Made by a program: the position numbers and the translations under genes
Notes under the pieces: generated by a model
The model's database searches: none
What the model was told of the DNA's origin: nothing
Seen by the model: the letters and a program-made list of their open reading frames with translations, nothing else
Origin: Viridothelium virens
Lineage: Eukaryota > Ascomycota > Dothideomycetes > Trypetheliales > Trypetheliaceae
Direction of reading: 5' to 3'
DNA: 64,000 bases
Assembly: GCA_010094025.1 (NCBI GenBank)
Contig: ML991791.1
Span: forward strand, 334,977 to 398,976
Part shown: piece by piece, positions 23,081-36,868 of the stretch
Numbering within the stretch: position 1 is the first letter of the stretch
Layout: each line of letters opens with the position of its first letter

Positions 23081-24883
23081 TTTGGCGGATCGACGAATGT
23101 AGTACGATATGTCTTCGGTGTAGTAAACAGGGAGTGAAAGAGGCCGAGAGTGGGACGTATGCCACGAACAGATATTCTGGAGGACGAACCGATCGCCAAC
23201 TGAGGCACCCAAGGGAGTGACTATAAGTATCTGAGAAGGTCTAGCTGAAACACAAGAGCAGTGGCAGGAAAGTGCCGCATTCATATATGAGGGTTGGACT
23301 TGGCGCTAGCATGATGTCGTGACGTGAATTTAGTTACCCAAGTAAAATCGTCTCATCCGGGGCCCTGGTCGACACCTCAGACTTGGTCTGCACCATAACC
23401 CGACTAGCACGACAAACACTTGGCTCTGCTTGGCCGTAATCACTTCCACTACCTAAGGTGCTACTCATTCCAGTCCTTCCTCCTTTAGTAAGCGCCTAGA
23501 CCCTGAGACAGTCTGTCTGTGGAAGAGGCACAGAGGGAATAATACCTCAGTTAGGTATCTGTTAATTGGGGCACGGAGTAATGCCACTCTTCCTTAATGC
23601 TTGCTTTTCTAAATACGGAAAGGAGAAAGTATTGACAGATGGGAAATAAGGTGCTGATGCGAAGCTCGAATCGGGATTCGCCTTTGTTGGCTGCTTAGTT
23701 TTCTTACCTGGTCCAACTTCCAACGTCTGTACACCCACACTCTCTCCCCAGCTTTGCGTCCCGTGAAACCTTCAGGCCGAGTAAGTTTCTCTTAGATTCA
23801 ATCAGAATTGAAATAAAAAGACACAACCTCCAAGAGAATTTTCGCTTGTTGCAATGTAGCTTCTAGCCCTCGTGTGATTTTCTATCTGAGATCAAGACTA
23901 TGAATTGTGTGGCCTTGTTCAATTATCCACAGTGCTCAACATACAGACTACTTGACCAGTATGATAATGCTCACGACACCTTTGCATATTCATCAGCTCA
24001 TGCACCCAAATTCGCAGAATGCGCTGCGGCTTTGCGACTGCGGAATGTATTGGATAAGGTAGGAAAGGCGCGATGTTCTCTCATTGCCACACCGTGAGAT
24101 CCTAGAGATCCTATCGGATCGCTTTACGATAGGTGGGTGATATGACCAACAACTGACGCAGACTCATGCTTCTCCTTAGCGCTTCTTTTGCCTGGATATG
24201 GCTGTCCTAGCCAAACAGTATTTCGTTCCCGAAACGCTCTACCAATGGCTTGTCGGGCACTTGGTTAACTCTCTACATTTCAATGGCACTGCCTCAAGGG
24301 CAATGTGGCTAAGTCTCCCCTATATCCAAACCGACAGATAAGCAGGTTTGCTGGGAATGTAGGTATCTTAACTGCTTATGTGTTAACCCAATCTCCGCAG
24401 CGGTTCGAAGTGAACTCATTACATGAGAGCCTTTTCCCGCTGTTACTCATATTCCTCTTTCTACGGGCTTTGTCCACGTCTTTCAATCCCTATAGCTTAT
24501 CATAGAAAGAGAGTCGTGGCCTTAGCGCAAGGTTCGGGCTGTCGCCTATAATATTCTTATGTTACTCTGCCTCGTAATCTCTCTTCTTTTGCCTGAAGTA
24601 AGGATTACTCGGGGTAAGGCTCCAATAGGAGCATACCAGGTATCCACGCCCATGGATCAGCAGGGGTTCACAATGATCTTATCAGCCCAGGTACGTGGAT
24701 CGCTTGTTGGGGAGAGCAGTCTTTCAGTATCGACAACACGGCTGACGAACAAGCCATCTCATATTCGGACCTTAGTAAGGTACCAACAGTACTGGCAAAT
24801 TTCAGTAAACACAAATTTCCCAATTTCATGCAAGAAACTATGACACAACTATGCACACCAACACCAGTTGCTAATGGACCCAT
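23081..24883. other. Intergenic region
   Basis: About 1.8 kb. The first part is the promoter of the secreted protein gene; the last part is the 3' side of the F-BAR gene. All frames are short and featureless. I see no RNA gene or repeat that I can support. Confidence 0.45.
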
Positions 24884-27800
24884 TTAACAATTGACAAGAT
24901 AGTTACTGGGAACCAGACCGATCCGACCCTGCTTTCCGACCACTTCAGCCTCCCACCACCCATCGTCTTGATGCCGTAATATCGCAAGAACATCGCCCTT
25001 AGCAAACGGTAACTCCTCGGGTATAGCCGCCTGGTACATGTACATAGCACGAGCTACCAATCACGTTAGCCGATATCCAGACGGGGCATACCACCGACGC
25101 GGTGCAAGAATTCCACTTACAGAAATGCATAATCGGCCTTCCATCCGCCGTATACTGCCTATCACCCGCCACACTCCGACTCCTCACCCTCGTACTCAGC
25201 TCCGCACCTCCAGCACCACCACCTCCCCCGCCCGCGCCTCCGCCTCCTCCTCCTCCCCACATACTCATCGGTCTCCCCCCCGCCCCAGCCGCACCCGGCC
25301 GTCCCCCCCGCTGACTCCCATACACGCCTCCCGCATCCCCTGCTCCCGGCTGCGCCAACTGCATCGCCATCCCAGGCTCCCCCCTCGAACTCCCCGGCCG
25401 ACTCCCCGCCCCTCCACTCCCGACACTACTCCGAAATCCCTGCTGCGTCTGCGTCTGCGTCTGCGGCTGCGGCGACACCGCCCTCGGCATCCCTAATCCC
25501 GCGCCGCCCGCCCCAGCATACGCTCCTGCGCCCGCGACACCGTATCCGCCGCCGCCGCCGCTGCCGCTCCCGCCTCGGCCACCAGCGCCGTATTTCGTAG
25601 GCGAGGTGCTCTGCGCTCGCGGCCGCTGGCTCCCGAGTCCCGATGGTGGTGGTCCTCCGCCTCCGCCAGAGTAGGGATTCGGGCTCACGGCGCGGAAGCC
25701 TGGCCCTGGGTTCGTGAGACCCGGTCGGGGGGATGTGGCGCGAGGAATGCCGGGGCTGGGTGCGCGATTGATAGTGCTGGGGGCGCCGCCGCCGCTGCTG
25801 CCGTTCGCGGAGCGTCCTGTGGTGGTGGAAGAGGGATGTTGCGAGTTTGAGCCGGCTCTGCCGTTGCCGCTGCCGAAGACGTCGTGTTTCCCGGCGACGT
25901 ACTTCTGCGTCGTCTGCTGCATCTGACGCGCGGTGAAGGCGGGTTGCGGGGCGCCGAGCCGGCTGCCGGCTGCGGAGGAGGAGGGCGCGGCCTGGCGAGG
26001 GGTGTCGGTGCTGGGTGAGTAGCCTGGGGGGGGAGTGCGGCCTTCTGCTCGGGATTGGCTGGTGACGAGGGGCCCGGGTGCTGATGCTTGAGAGCCTGAA
26101 GCGGACCCGGGGGCGGGTGTCGAGAGGCCATGATAGCGGTCTGCGCTCATCCGAATGGAGCTTTGTTTCGTGACGCCCTTGAGTTCTGCTAGTGCGGCTG
26201 CGATGGGGTCTTCTTCTGCTGCGGCTTGGGATTTTGTTGGTCCGGCTCTAGAAGTCGGGCGTGCATCAGGAGAGGCGACGTCGAAGACGTTTTGGCCTAT
26301 ATTGAGCTGGAAGTTTGCGCGCGGGTCGGCGGGATCGGGATCTGGGGAGGCTGACGCGCCGTTGCGGGAGATGTAGGAGCGTGGGATTTTGGTAGGTGAA
26401 GAATTTGCAGAGACTGGAGGAGGCTGAGATGAGCGCCAGGTGCTGCGGGATCCAGCTGTGGGTGTAATGGATGCAGAGTCTGTAGAGGAATCTTTGTCAC
26501 GTCTCCGAAAAGGTGAGTGTGATTGAAAAAATCCTCCTTTTTTCTTGGGCGAATTGTCGTTGGAGGTGGAGAGCGGCGCTGGGATGTCCATCTGTTTGGT
26601 AGGTGAAGGCGCACCCATAGAGTGGTCGGCGCTGGAGAACGATGTTGGGTTGGAATACTCGCTTTGAGAGCCTTGAGATGAAGGACGATCGTGCGAAGGG
26701 CTGGGTATCGTGCTGCTACGATCGGATGGGGGACCCAGACGACAGAACTGAGTCATGCCATCCATTGGGTGTTCATTGTAGGGAATCCTAGGTATGTCAC
26801 CATACGGATCCTGGCTGCCTTGCTGTTGCGACTGGGGGCGAGGATCGCCGGAGCCACTGCGTCGAAATTCAGAGGCTAATGCAGAATTTGGGTCGTGATG
26901 AGATTCGTATGTGGAGGGTTGCGGTGATGAACTGCGGAAGGCTGGATTCATAGTCCGTTGAAATTGAGCGACGCTATAGGCATCATCCTCGGAGGCTAGC
27001 GATGCAGTATCCACGTCGCCTCGACAGAAGTTGATGAATTTTGGTGGGTCAGGTATTTCTTGTCCAGTACCAGAGTCACGGATGAAGGATGTGATATCCT
27101 TTTCGACGTCACAATCCTCCAGAGAAAGACGAATCTTTTCACACGAGGCGTCATCGCTAACGCAAACAGTGGAGGCAATGTTGGCAAAATTCCAGAGGCT
27201 ACTCTTCATGAAGTCCAAGCGCTCCTCTTCAAGATCTTGGAACTTGTCGCACCCAGCTTTCCAATCCCTATTCCATTTTCCAGTTGTCTCTTCAAGTATC
27301 TTGACCGCAGCCTCGTACTCGTTGCTCGTAGTTGATAATTGGATTTGAGTCTTTTCAAGTTTCGCCTTGTTCTTGCGCTCCTCTTGGCCCATAACCATAT
27401 GGCCCTGTGCGAGATAGCCCTTAATCTTCAAACAGTCTTGTTCATATCGATCTCGAGACTAAATGGAGAGTTCAGTATTCCTGCAATCATTGCACTCAGG
27501 CTTTTAACCTTACCTTATTGACAGTCGATGTCTGCTGATTCTTGGTTTTCAGAAGTTTTTCGATTCCTGATTGTACGATTTTTCTTCTCTCCTTCATGCC
27601 TCCTGCGAATGCGGATAGTGGTTCTTCAAGCTCGCTCTTCATCTGTGCTGCAATGTTTTGATGCTGTTTACCCATTGACTCTACCTCTCCACGGACCACA
27701 TCAAGTGACATGCGAAGAGTGCCCGTCTCCGATGAGCCCAAGGGCTTGCGTGCCAGGCTAAGTAGTTTTTTGGCGTATTCATCTTCCAATTGCGCACGGG

Positions 27801-28000
27801 CAGTGTAAAATGCTTTCAGCTCGTCGTTCGTAACTTTGGCATTGTGCATGCGCGTGAGAAGAGGGTCCACACCAGCATCTTCTTTGCCCCAGAAGTTGTT
27901 CGCAACTGTAAACGGTCAGTATAATGAAGTCCGAGCTGGCGACGTGTGAGCGCTTACAGGACAGTGAAACCGAAGGCGGGTCAGAGACAGTCCCAGGCAT
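24884..28000 (-). CDS. F-BAR and SH3 domain protein (Cdc15/Imp2/Hof1 type)
   Basis: Four exons, 28000-27958, 27905-27514, 27458-25121 and 25053-24884, encode 980 residues. The N-terminus SFANNFWGKEDAGVDPLL leads into an F-BAR domain (about residues 10-260) with coiled segments such as AQLEDEYAKKLLSLARK. A long disordered middle follows, rich in Ser/Pro and then Gly. It contains many SP/TP sites and poly-Gly runs. The last exon supplies a complete SH3 domain: AMYMYQAAIPEELPFAKGD, DDGWWEAE and GLVPSNYL. Proteins of this family bind and curve membrane and scaffold the cytokinetic or septation ring, linking membrane to formin and septum synthesis. The SH3 only becomes visible when the 67-nt intron at 25120-25054 is removed. 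The Gly-rich part is GC-skewed and produces long shadow frames. Confidence 0.93.
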
Positions 28001-28947
28001 GGCGCCTGGCTGTCGAGATCGTCGTGTTGCTTATTCAAAATCAGAGGGGGAGTCTTCCGAGAATTCTGCTTCAGTTCGATAATTGATCGAGGGCAATGGG
28101 AATGGTATTTTGTCCAAGGGTACAGGGTTTGGGGCAGCAGACCTCGGAGGTGAGTCGGGGGGTGTTTAGGCTGGTGTTGCCTAGGAAACCGTAGCGACGA
28201 GCTGCGCACGCAGACGCCACCAAAAACAGCCACTAGCAAGCCTCGCCTCAGCTCCAACGGGCGCTTTTAATTACTAGATCCTTAATTGACCGTTCGGCGA
28301 CATTGGATCAATGCTATCGCAACGTGAAAAACGATAGCCAGTAATACCGCGAATCTTTAAAAACCGTGAAGCGGAACCATCCTTCCCGTCCTCCTTGAGA
28401 TGCCTTTGACAATGTCACGGTAAGTACCCTAAGAGTAGGTATTCAATGGACGACATAGAGTCTCGTAACTCAAAACGGCAAATAAACCACCAATATTTCA
28501 ATGGACGATTATATTTTTCATCAACTCGCTGGATCATGGGATACTAGTAATCCTTCAATCATGATTGACAGAGCATGTCGCATATGGAGCATGTCTTTAC
28601 GTGGAAATCGCCTGAGATAAGCGGGCTGAACCGTGCCTGAGGCAGTATAGGGAGTGTTGTGGTGAAAGTTGTACCTGGAAGAATTTTTAAGAATTCTGTA
28701 GCACACATGTAGACAAACGCGCCGTGCACGTAGTTGTGCATCAATGAATTGCAGGTGGTGAATGATTGCTCCTGCAGGTAGCGCGCTGCAGCAAGCGATT
28801 TTTGTGACACCGCCTTGGCGTTCCATCGTCGCCAAGCCTGCTGTGCTTTGAACCTCATGCTCTGCCAACCCTAGAACCTCACACCTCTCGCCACACCCGC
28901 ACGCTCTCCACTTGCATCCCTATGACCTTTCTCTTCCACATGGGCAA
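28001..28947. promoter_or_regulatory. Divergent promoter region, F-BAR gene / NOT1
   Basis: About 0.95 kb between two divergent core genes. TCAATGGACGA occurs twice, near 28443 and 28498, on the same strand. No other motif is convincing, and small frames here look like chance. Confidence 0.4.
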
Positions 28948-31900
28948 ATGACCTTCCCCTCTTCTGGCCCCCCAGACCCACGCGCCACCTCGTCACACAA
29001 CGCCGGAGGCGCACGAAGCTCAAGATCGCAGCCGTTTGCCTGGGGATCCACTTCCCAGCACGCCACGCGGCGAGCTCTCACCCCGATCTCCACCGCTTTT
29101 GCATCTGCCAATTCTACCTCTTCTCGCCCGGCAGAGGCTAACTCACAGCAACCGCTCTCCCCCGTTGCTGCGGCCCAGCCATCTACTTCAGCATTTAATC
29201 TTCGACATCCTGCAAGCCGCACTTCATCAATCTCCTCCTCCTCTCCCTGGTCTCCTATCCTTTCCGGATCGCAGCAGCTTCCCTCGAGCCAGCTGCTGTC
29301 GTCCGCTCGATCCAGAACAATAGCTTCATCATCCAACAATCCCTCCTCGGCCTCCTCCGCCGCGGCTTTGCCCACCGCAGCGCAAGTAGGTGGAGTGGGT
29401 GCATCTGCCGCTGGCGGAGGGGCCCCGAGGGACACCCGAAGTTCACCTTCAATTTCAATACCCCACTCAAGTATTGCCTCGCCGGGCAATACATCAAACC
29501 CAGCTAGCGCCCAAGGAACTGGCCAAGGAGGCTTGTCCCGAATCATCGTCGCTCAGGTATTTTTACTTCTGAGTACGATCAAGGAGGGTGGCGGATCCCA
29601 GACAGAGCAGATCAAGCGGGTAAGGCTGGATTCGTCGAATTCTTTGCAGAACAAAATTACTGACTACTGTTTCCAGCTTGTTGACGGGAGCAATATGGAG
29701 GTCTTCACAAAATATTTCCGCCGTTTGGTGCAAAGCAATTCAGCCCAAATTTTCCCAGGCCTCACACGCGATGCGCAAAATCCAGCCACCTACTCCATAC
29801 TTGTATCGGAAATAGACAAGATAACACAAGACACACAACAAGCAGATAAGATTGCGGAGTCGTTGGATGCTACCGATCCAGAGTTGTTCAAGGACTTTGA
29901 TCTCTCAACGTTCATGGATCACTTCAAATTGGAGCCATTGCCCAAAATAACACTAGCACTAGCATGCAAGAGTGCATCGAAGCCTGACCTGAGAAGCAAA
30001 GGTATGTAATGATATTGTCTGAGCTTAGACTTTCGCTGAATTGTGTCAAGCGGATGCAATCATTGTCAGTAACTATCAAGCCTTCCTTGTCAATTTGACT
30101 AGTCCTTCTCCACCTTCGAACCCTCATGTCATCGACGATCTCCAACCTGGCTTCATAGCCTCACTCATGGAGCGCTTCCCTCAGTCACCCCCAAGGATCT
30201 GGAATGACGAGAGCAAGCAGGCATTGGCTATGGCAGTGCGAATTAGATATCAGAAGCTGGGTGTTTTCCCATCCGAGATATGCAGTGCGCTACTATTGAT
30301 GGAGCTATTCACGTTGCATAACCCACTTGTCTACCTGGTTCAGCGCACTGGACCACGTGCAACTACCAGCCTCGACGCATGCAAAGGAATGCTTGAGTCA
30401 ACTGAACCGCGGGATATAGACTATCAGCAGGTTGCTAATGTTCTGCTTTACATGGTGCTCTCCGAGCAAGGCCAGAGCTACAAGCCAGCAGTCTTTATTT
30501 CGGCTCTTCGCGAGCATCGCGCTGGTCAACGTCTCGATTGGCAGGACGTTGTGCATTCCTTCGATCGTGAACTGGTCAGGGTAACAAAAGAGCAGTTCTT
30601 GACACTGTACGATGCTTTGCTGCCGTTGGCTCAAGAGTACGAGAACTTTGACATCCAACTCCTATGGGGAGGCAAGTGGCGCTTTCCCGAGGCCCAGCTA
30701 TCTTTTGTCTCGGCATTCCTCAGATGCACCAGCGAAGAAATTGATGTCTCCACAATTCCTCGGCTGCGAAAGTCGTTCGCTTTGGACATATTCCAAGACG
30801 CTTCCGACGAGGTCAAAACGTATGCAGAAAAAGCCGTCATTCATCCAATGGTCTCTTTCGATGCGTCTGCCGCACTTTTCAACATCGTCTTCAACTCATC
30901 AGAGGCCTACAATCACGCGCACAGCCTTGGCATCCCGGACACTATCATCAATCGCAATACAGACATATTCCTTGTCGCAACGGCCGCTGCTCCTAAGCCC
31001 TGGGGCGAGCTGCAAGAACTTGCCATAGGAAAACTGTTCGGTCCATATCTGACGAGGGAGCTTCCACAGCACAGCTTTGTCCTCCATGGAATCCACAAAC
31101 AAAATAGAGTGTGGCTTGCATCACAAATCCTCAATTTCTATCAAATGAGTCCCCTGAACTTACTTGTCATCATGGCACACGTGGAAGAGCATAACTGGTT
31201 TGATCCTTATCTGTCTCTGAGTAACGATCTGAGTCTCGATTTGGCTTTACTCGCTCACGGCCGCGGCGCTTTTGACGCAGAGCCGTGGGTACGCGAGAAC
31301 ATGACCCAAGCACCCAAGGTCTTTCCCCAAGTATTATCTCGGTTCCTTGTCTCACGCGCCGAAAATGAGATGCAAATTCAACGAGACCGCACACCCCCCC
31401 TGTTTGTTCCGCTCACGCTCAAGACAGTTCACTCCATGATCCTGCTTCTACAAGACCACATCTCAGATGATGAAACAGTCGCTTTGCATCGCTCATGCAT
31501 TCAATCCTATCCACGACTTGTGAACTATGGAGAGGGCTTTGACGATGTGCTCGACGCCAATTCTAAAGAGTCAAATGCTATCCCGGACGACATAGATGTT
31601 AAAATGCAGGAACATTACAAGAAGATGTATAATGAGGAAAGCGAAGTCAGGGACATCATTGGACTACTGCAGCAGTACAAGACCTCACGAGCGCCAGAAG
31701 AACAGGATTTGTTCGCTTGCATGATTCATGGGCTGTTCGACGAGTACAACTGCTTTGGTGAATATCCTCAAGATGCCTTAGCCAAAACAGCAGTCCTGTT
31801 CGGTGGTATCATCCAGTTCGACCTTCTGTCTCGTGTTGCTCTTCAAGCTGCATTAGGGATGGTCTTGGATGCAGTCGCTGTGTCACAACCGGAGGACCTC

Positions 31901-34900
31901 ATGTACAAATTTGGGTTACAGGCACTGATGGATTTTGCTTCACGCTTCCCAGAGTGGCCTAGTTTCTGCGAAAGACTTCTTCAGGTTCCCAGCCTCCGTG
32001 GAACTGCGATTGCGCAAAGGGCCAACGAAGTTGTCCTCGGGAGCAGACTTAAAGGTGGTGACCATGAGACAAACGGAACTACTCATGACTCGGAAAACAT
32101 AGCAAACGGCCGGGTTGATGATTTCTTGGCCGCAGAACCTGCCGTTCGACCATTCAGTTGCATCCGCGCCGACCCTCCAGTTCGACAAGAACTGTACGAG
32201 GAACCAGATGAGGAGATCCAAGACAAAGTTTTGTTTGTTCTCAATAACGTGTCGGAGCGCAATCTGGAAGTCAAACTGAACGATCTCAAAGAGGCCCTGG
32301 AAGACAAACATCATCAATGGTTCGCAAGCTACCTCGTGGAAGAGCGCGCCAAGTTGCAGCCCAATTTCCAGCAGTTGTACCTGGAACTCTTGCAACAATT
32401 CAATGACAGGATTCTTTGGGCCGAGGTGTTGCGTGAGACATATGTCAGCGTCGTGCGCATGCTCAATGCGCAGGCTACAGTAGATTCTTCCACGGAGCGA
32501 CGACATCTTCATCACCTAGGCTCATGGCTTGGGTCCCTTACTATTGCCCGGGACAAGCCTATCCGATATCATAACATTTCGTTCAAGCAGCTTTTGGTTG
32601 AAGGCTACGACACTCAGCGACTTATCGTAGTCATTCCTTTCACCTGCAAAGTTCTCTCGCAGGCCATGAAATCGCTTGTGTTCAAACCGCCGAACCCCTG
32701 GATCATAGAGATTGTACGCCTTCTGGTGGAACTCTATCATAACGCGGACTTGAAGCTAAATCTCAAGTTCGAAATCGAGGTGCTTTGCAAGGAGCTTGGC
32801 TTGGATCACACCAACATTGAGCCCTCGGATGTGATTGCAACCCGACAGAGCGAGGAGGATGCTGGCACCCACAACCAGCTCCATGATGGTCTAGTGGAAG
32901 GCTTTGCTGACATGTCATTCCCAAGTATAGACGGAGCGAGGGCTGGTGAGAGGTTGAATGGTAACCTCATCCGTGCAGCACTCGCGGACCTCCCATCTAT
33001 CCTGTCCTTTCCGCCCACCTCCAACCACGGTGAAAATACGACTCAGCTTCAAACTCTCTTCGTGGAAGCTGTCAAACAAGCCATGCTTGAGATTATTTCA
33101 CCTGTCGTGGAGCGTTCAGTCACTATTGCCTCTATATCGACTTCTCAGCTTGTTGCCAAAGATTTCGCCATCGAGGGCGATGAGAACAAATATCGCGATT
33201 CTTCGAACGCCGTCGTCAAATCTCTCGCTGGAAGCCTAGCCTTGGTCACATGCAAAGAACCCTTGCGCATGGCCATTTCGAACAACATCCGAGTGATGGG
33301 GCGGACGTTGGCCCCGACTGAAGGCCTTCCGGAGGGCGTTATCCTGATGTTCACAAATGACAATATCGATACCATTTGCAATTTGGTAGAACAGGCTGCT
33401 GAAGCTCATTCTCATCAAGAAATTGCAAAGCAGATTGAGGACGGTATACAGTATCGCATCCAGCATCGATCGCAGCGACCGAATCAGCCATTCGTCGACC
33501 ACGCCAATCTCAACCAATGGTCAACCTTGATCAACGAGCCATACAAGTTAAGACCTGGTGCAAGCGGTCTCAATCAGGATCAACTGAATGTATATAGAGA
33601 ATTTGGCAGACAAACGCGTGGCATGCCAAGCCATGCAGTGAACGCTTCCCAGGATAGCGGCCGACAGGTATCCGACATACTGCAAGACGCGTTTCCGGCT
33701 ATGCCCAATCTTGCGACCCCCTCGGAACCTCCTGCAGTTGCTCGTCAACCACAGTCGCAGCGTCTTCAATCAGTCCCGCCAATCCAAGGACACCATGGGC
33801 AGCCTCAAATGAATGGATACATGGAGCCGCAGAACGTGGCTGACCGCTCTAAGGATCTCCTGTCTGAACTTCAGCACGCCGTACGAGAGGCATCCGAAGA
33901 GCACATCTCCGACTTTGGACCATCAGCACCAACGCGGCAAATATTCAACGAGCTCGTCAAGCTATTAGATAACGAGGCTCTTCCACAACATCAGCGAGAC
34001 GCGCTCATCTGGCAAGCTGCAAGCGACATAACACAGTCTCTCTATACTCAGGGCCTGAAGCGCTTGGAGATAGAAGTCTTTACGGAGCTCCTCAATCAGC
34101 TCTGCACCATTTCCGTTACGACTGCCAGACATGTCATCATTTGGTTGGCAACTGTCGACGAGGATAGAGTCTTCAATGCCGTGGTTACAGCAAACCTCCT
34201 AAAAGTCCGATTGCTTGACATCCATCAAGTGGACACGACCGTAGCACGCGCCATTCAAAATAAGAGGCAGATCGCGTACGATTTCTTAAAAGAGCTACTG
34301 GATGAATTGTTACTTCAAGACCAACCTGCAGCCTTGAGGGCTGACTTCGCACAATCTTTCGAAGCCGTTACCCAAGAACTTAATCGAGATCCCGACCAGG
34401 AAGACGCGCGTTTCATTGTGTCACGACTACTGTCCACAGCTACGGAGGGTCCAGAAACGCCAAAGTCTGCCAACACATCGGAACAGATTGAATACGTTTT
34501 TGAAGAATGGACACGCCTACAGATGCCAGATACACCCGAGAAGTCGATTGCGGCTTTCATTCGTCAAGTGGCTGACAGGCAGATGCTGGGTTCCAGTGAT
34601 GATTCTATTCTTTTCTTCCGAGTATGCATTGATATGGCTTTGGCCTCGTACGACCATGAGGCGTCGATACCTAATGGTGATCTTGATGCAGCGTATATCC
34701 GTGCTGATGCTCTGGCTAGCTTCATTGCCCGCTTAGTGCAGTATCAGGCACAGAATGATGGGGCAGACCCTGCAAGCAGAGCGCAGTTTCTTGACCCTAT
34801 CCTCAGTCTGCTTGTCATTCTGATTTACGACACGTACAGTCGTGGTCCAGACCGCTTCAATCAAAAGGTCTTCTTCCGACTGTTTTCCAGCCTTCTATTT

Positions 34901-36123
34901 GAACTCAACAAGGACCAAGCCGGTCTCAACAGTGCTCGCAACGACTGTATGCTTGTCATGGCAAAAGCCTTTACCGCCTTGCAGCCATGTTTCGCCCCAG
35001 GGTTTGTGTTTGGATGGCAGTCGCTGATATCCCACCGCGTGTTCATGCCTGGTTTACTCAAGATGCCGGATCATGCTGTAAGGACTTAATGGAATCATTG
35101 TTTGAATAACGTACTGACCAAGAACGAAAACAGGGCTGGGAGCCATACTTGGTACTCTTTGAAATACTACTCACGTACGCGGGTGAGCTGGTCAAGCCGG
35201 TGGATCCATCGCAACTCGCAAGAGACTTCTATCGCGGCGTGCTCCGAATACTTCTGGTGATGCACCACGACTTTCCCGAATTCCTCGCTGAGAACCATTT
35301 CCGGCTCTGCAGCGTCATTCCAGTCCACTGCACTCAGCTTCGTAACTTGGTCATCAGCGCCTTCCCGTCATCTTTCCCCGAACTCCCCGATCCATTCACT
35401 GCTGGTCTCAAGGTGGACCGTATTGAGGAAACACGCAAAGTACCTATTGTCCGCGGCGATATTGAGGGCTTCTTGGAAAAGGCTCACATCAAGGAAGCCA
35501 TCGATGAAATCTTCGCTGGTCCTAGTGAATTGACCGATGATTCCGTCTCTCTCGTTTTGCATGCTATCAATAATTCCACGCGTGTGGAGACCGGACTCGG
35601 ACACGCACTCGTTACCGTTGACACGGTACTTTTGCATGCAATCGTTCTTTACCTGGGATTCAATGCCATCTCTTCCGCGACATCCAAAGGTTCTACGATG
35701 TTCATGGCATTCTCACCTCACGCTAAGCTCCTGCAACGTCTCGCCCGTGACTTGAGCCCTCAAGGTCGTCACTACTTGCTCTCGGCCATTGTCAACCAGC
35801 TTCGCTACCCGAATAGCCATACGCACTACTTCAGCTATGCACTCCTGCACCTCTTCAAAACCCCAGACGACAGCGACAGCATCCTTGGCAACAATCCGAC
35901 AGTAGTTGCTGAGATCCAACAGCAAGTCACCAAAGTGCTATTGGAGCGTCTCCTTGTACATCGGCCACATCCTTGGGGCCTGATTATCACACTTCTGGAA
36001 ATTCTGAAGAATGCTGAATACAACTTCTGGGGACTGGAATTCATCAAAACGGCGCCAGAAGTCGAAAGGACCTTTGCAGCATTATTCCAGCACATCAACG
36101 GAAGTCCCAGGCCGATAGCTTAG
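28948..36123 (+). CDS. NOT1: CCR4-NOT complex scaffold subunit Not1
   Basis: Four exons, 28948-29619, 29677-30001, 30051-35077 and 35134-36123, encode 2,337 residues, the usual size. Not1 is the central scaffold of the CCR4-NOT deadenylase, carrying Caf1/Ccr4, Caf40 and Not2-Not3/5. The N-terminal 200 residues are Ser/Ala-rich and disordered. LSRIIVAQVFLLLSTIKE and SNMEVFTKYFRRLVQ open the HEAT-repeat region. A MIF4G-like region, then a DUF3819 region (NNIRVMGRTLAP, YKLRPGASGLNQDQLNVYRE) follow. The C-terminal Not1 domain ends GLEFIKTAPEVERTF. The first in-frame ATG (28948) is used. The first intron is 57 nt, a multiple of three without stops, and was recognised because it splits KR|LVDGSNMEVF. 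Confidence 0.96.
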
Positions 36124-36868
36124 AACCCACTGGACAAGGATTTGTCGCGTTGTATGCAATAGATGCCTCCAAGCTGGATACAAATTACATCCGGCGTTTG
36201 TGGCTCGCCCCATACCTACCTTACGGCTGTTACATAGCACGCAGCAGATAAACCAACACTGCGCTTTCTTCTGATTACCCCTTACCTTGCTTTTCTCTTC
36301 TTCTGACCCTATTTGGCCTACACATATATTATTTTATTGATCTTCGACGACGGCGGCATGGAAACTTGTGGGAAAATTAAGGTTGCATCGACTTTCTACG
36401 TCTAGCGAGAAAGTCCTGGCGCTGTGACGAAAAGGCATGGAATCATCTACTGAGCCTTGATGTAGCATAATCTCTACAACTCCTCACGAAGATAACGGTG
36501 GCATGCGGAGGATGGGCCTCTGATATCTCTGTTGTAGGATAGGCAAACAATGAAGTTGGTTTGCGCAGATGAGGGTACCTGATTGACGTGACGCGTGCCA
36601 TTGGATGACGAATACCTTAAGTGATTATATGTGCTCATAATCCTCACTCCATCGAATAAGGCGTCAGTCAGTGCCGGCTGCCTTCTTTCCACGCGACTGT
36701 ACGGAGTATCAAGTGCAGGGTCGGCAAATTGCTCGACGTCACGACTGTGTGGAGCATGGGCGGTGAAATTTGGCAGAAAACTCACACCGCCCGCCTCCGA
36801 GCTATTAGCTCTGCAGCATCCAAAATTTTCGGCTCTATCCCACCAACCTCTCCTCGTTCCACTATTGC
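36124..36868. other. Intergenic region
   Basis: The 3' side of NOT1 followed by the promoter of TMA23. A minus-strand frame across 36474-36923 has no domain and overlaps the TMA23 start. No feature is supported. Confidence 0.45.

Noticed and set aside
25038-26131. Pro/Arg/Ser-rich frames on both strands over the F-BAR gene
   Set aside because: They are shadows of the GC-rich Gly/Ser/Pro coding stretch of the F-BAR protein.
28521-28868. 115-codon minus-strand frame between the F-BAR gene and NOT1
   Set aside because: No motif, an unusual composition, and it lies in the NOT1 promoter region.
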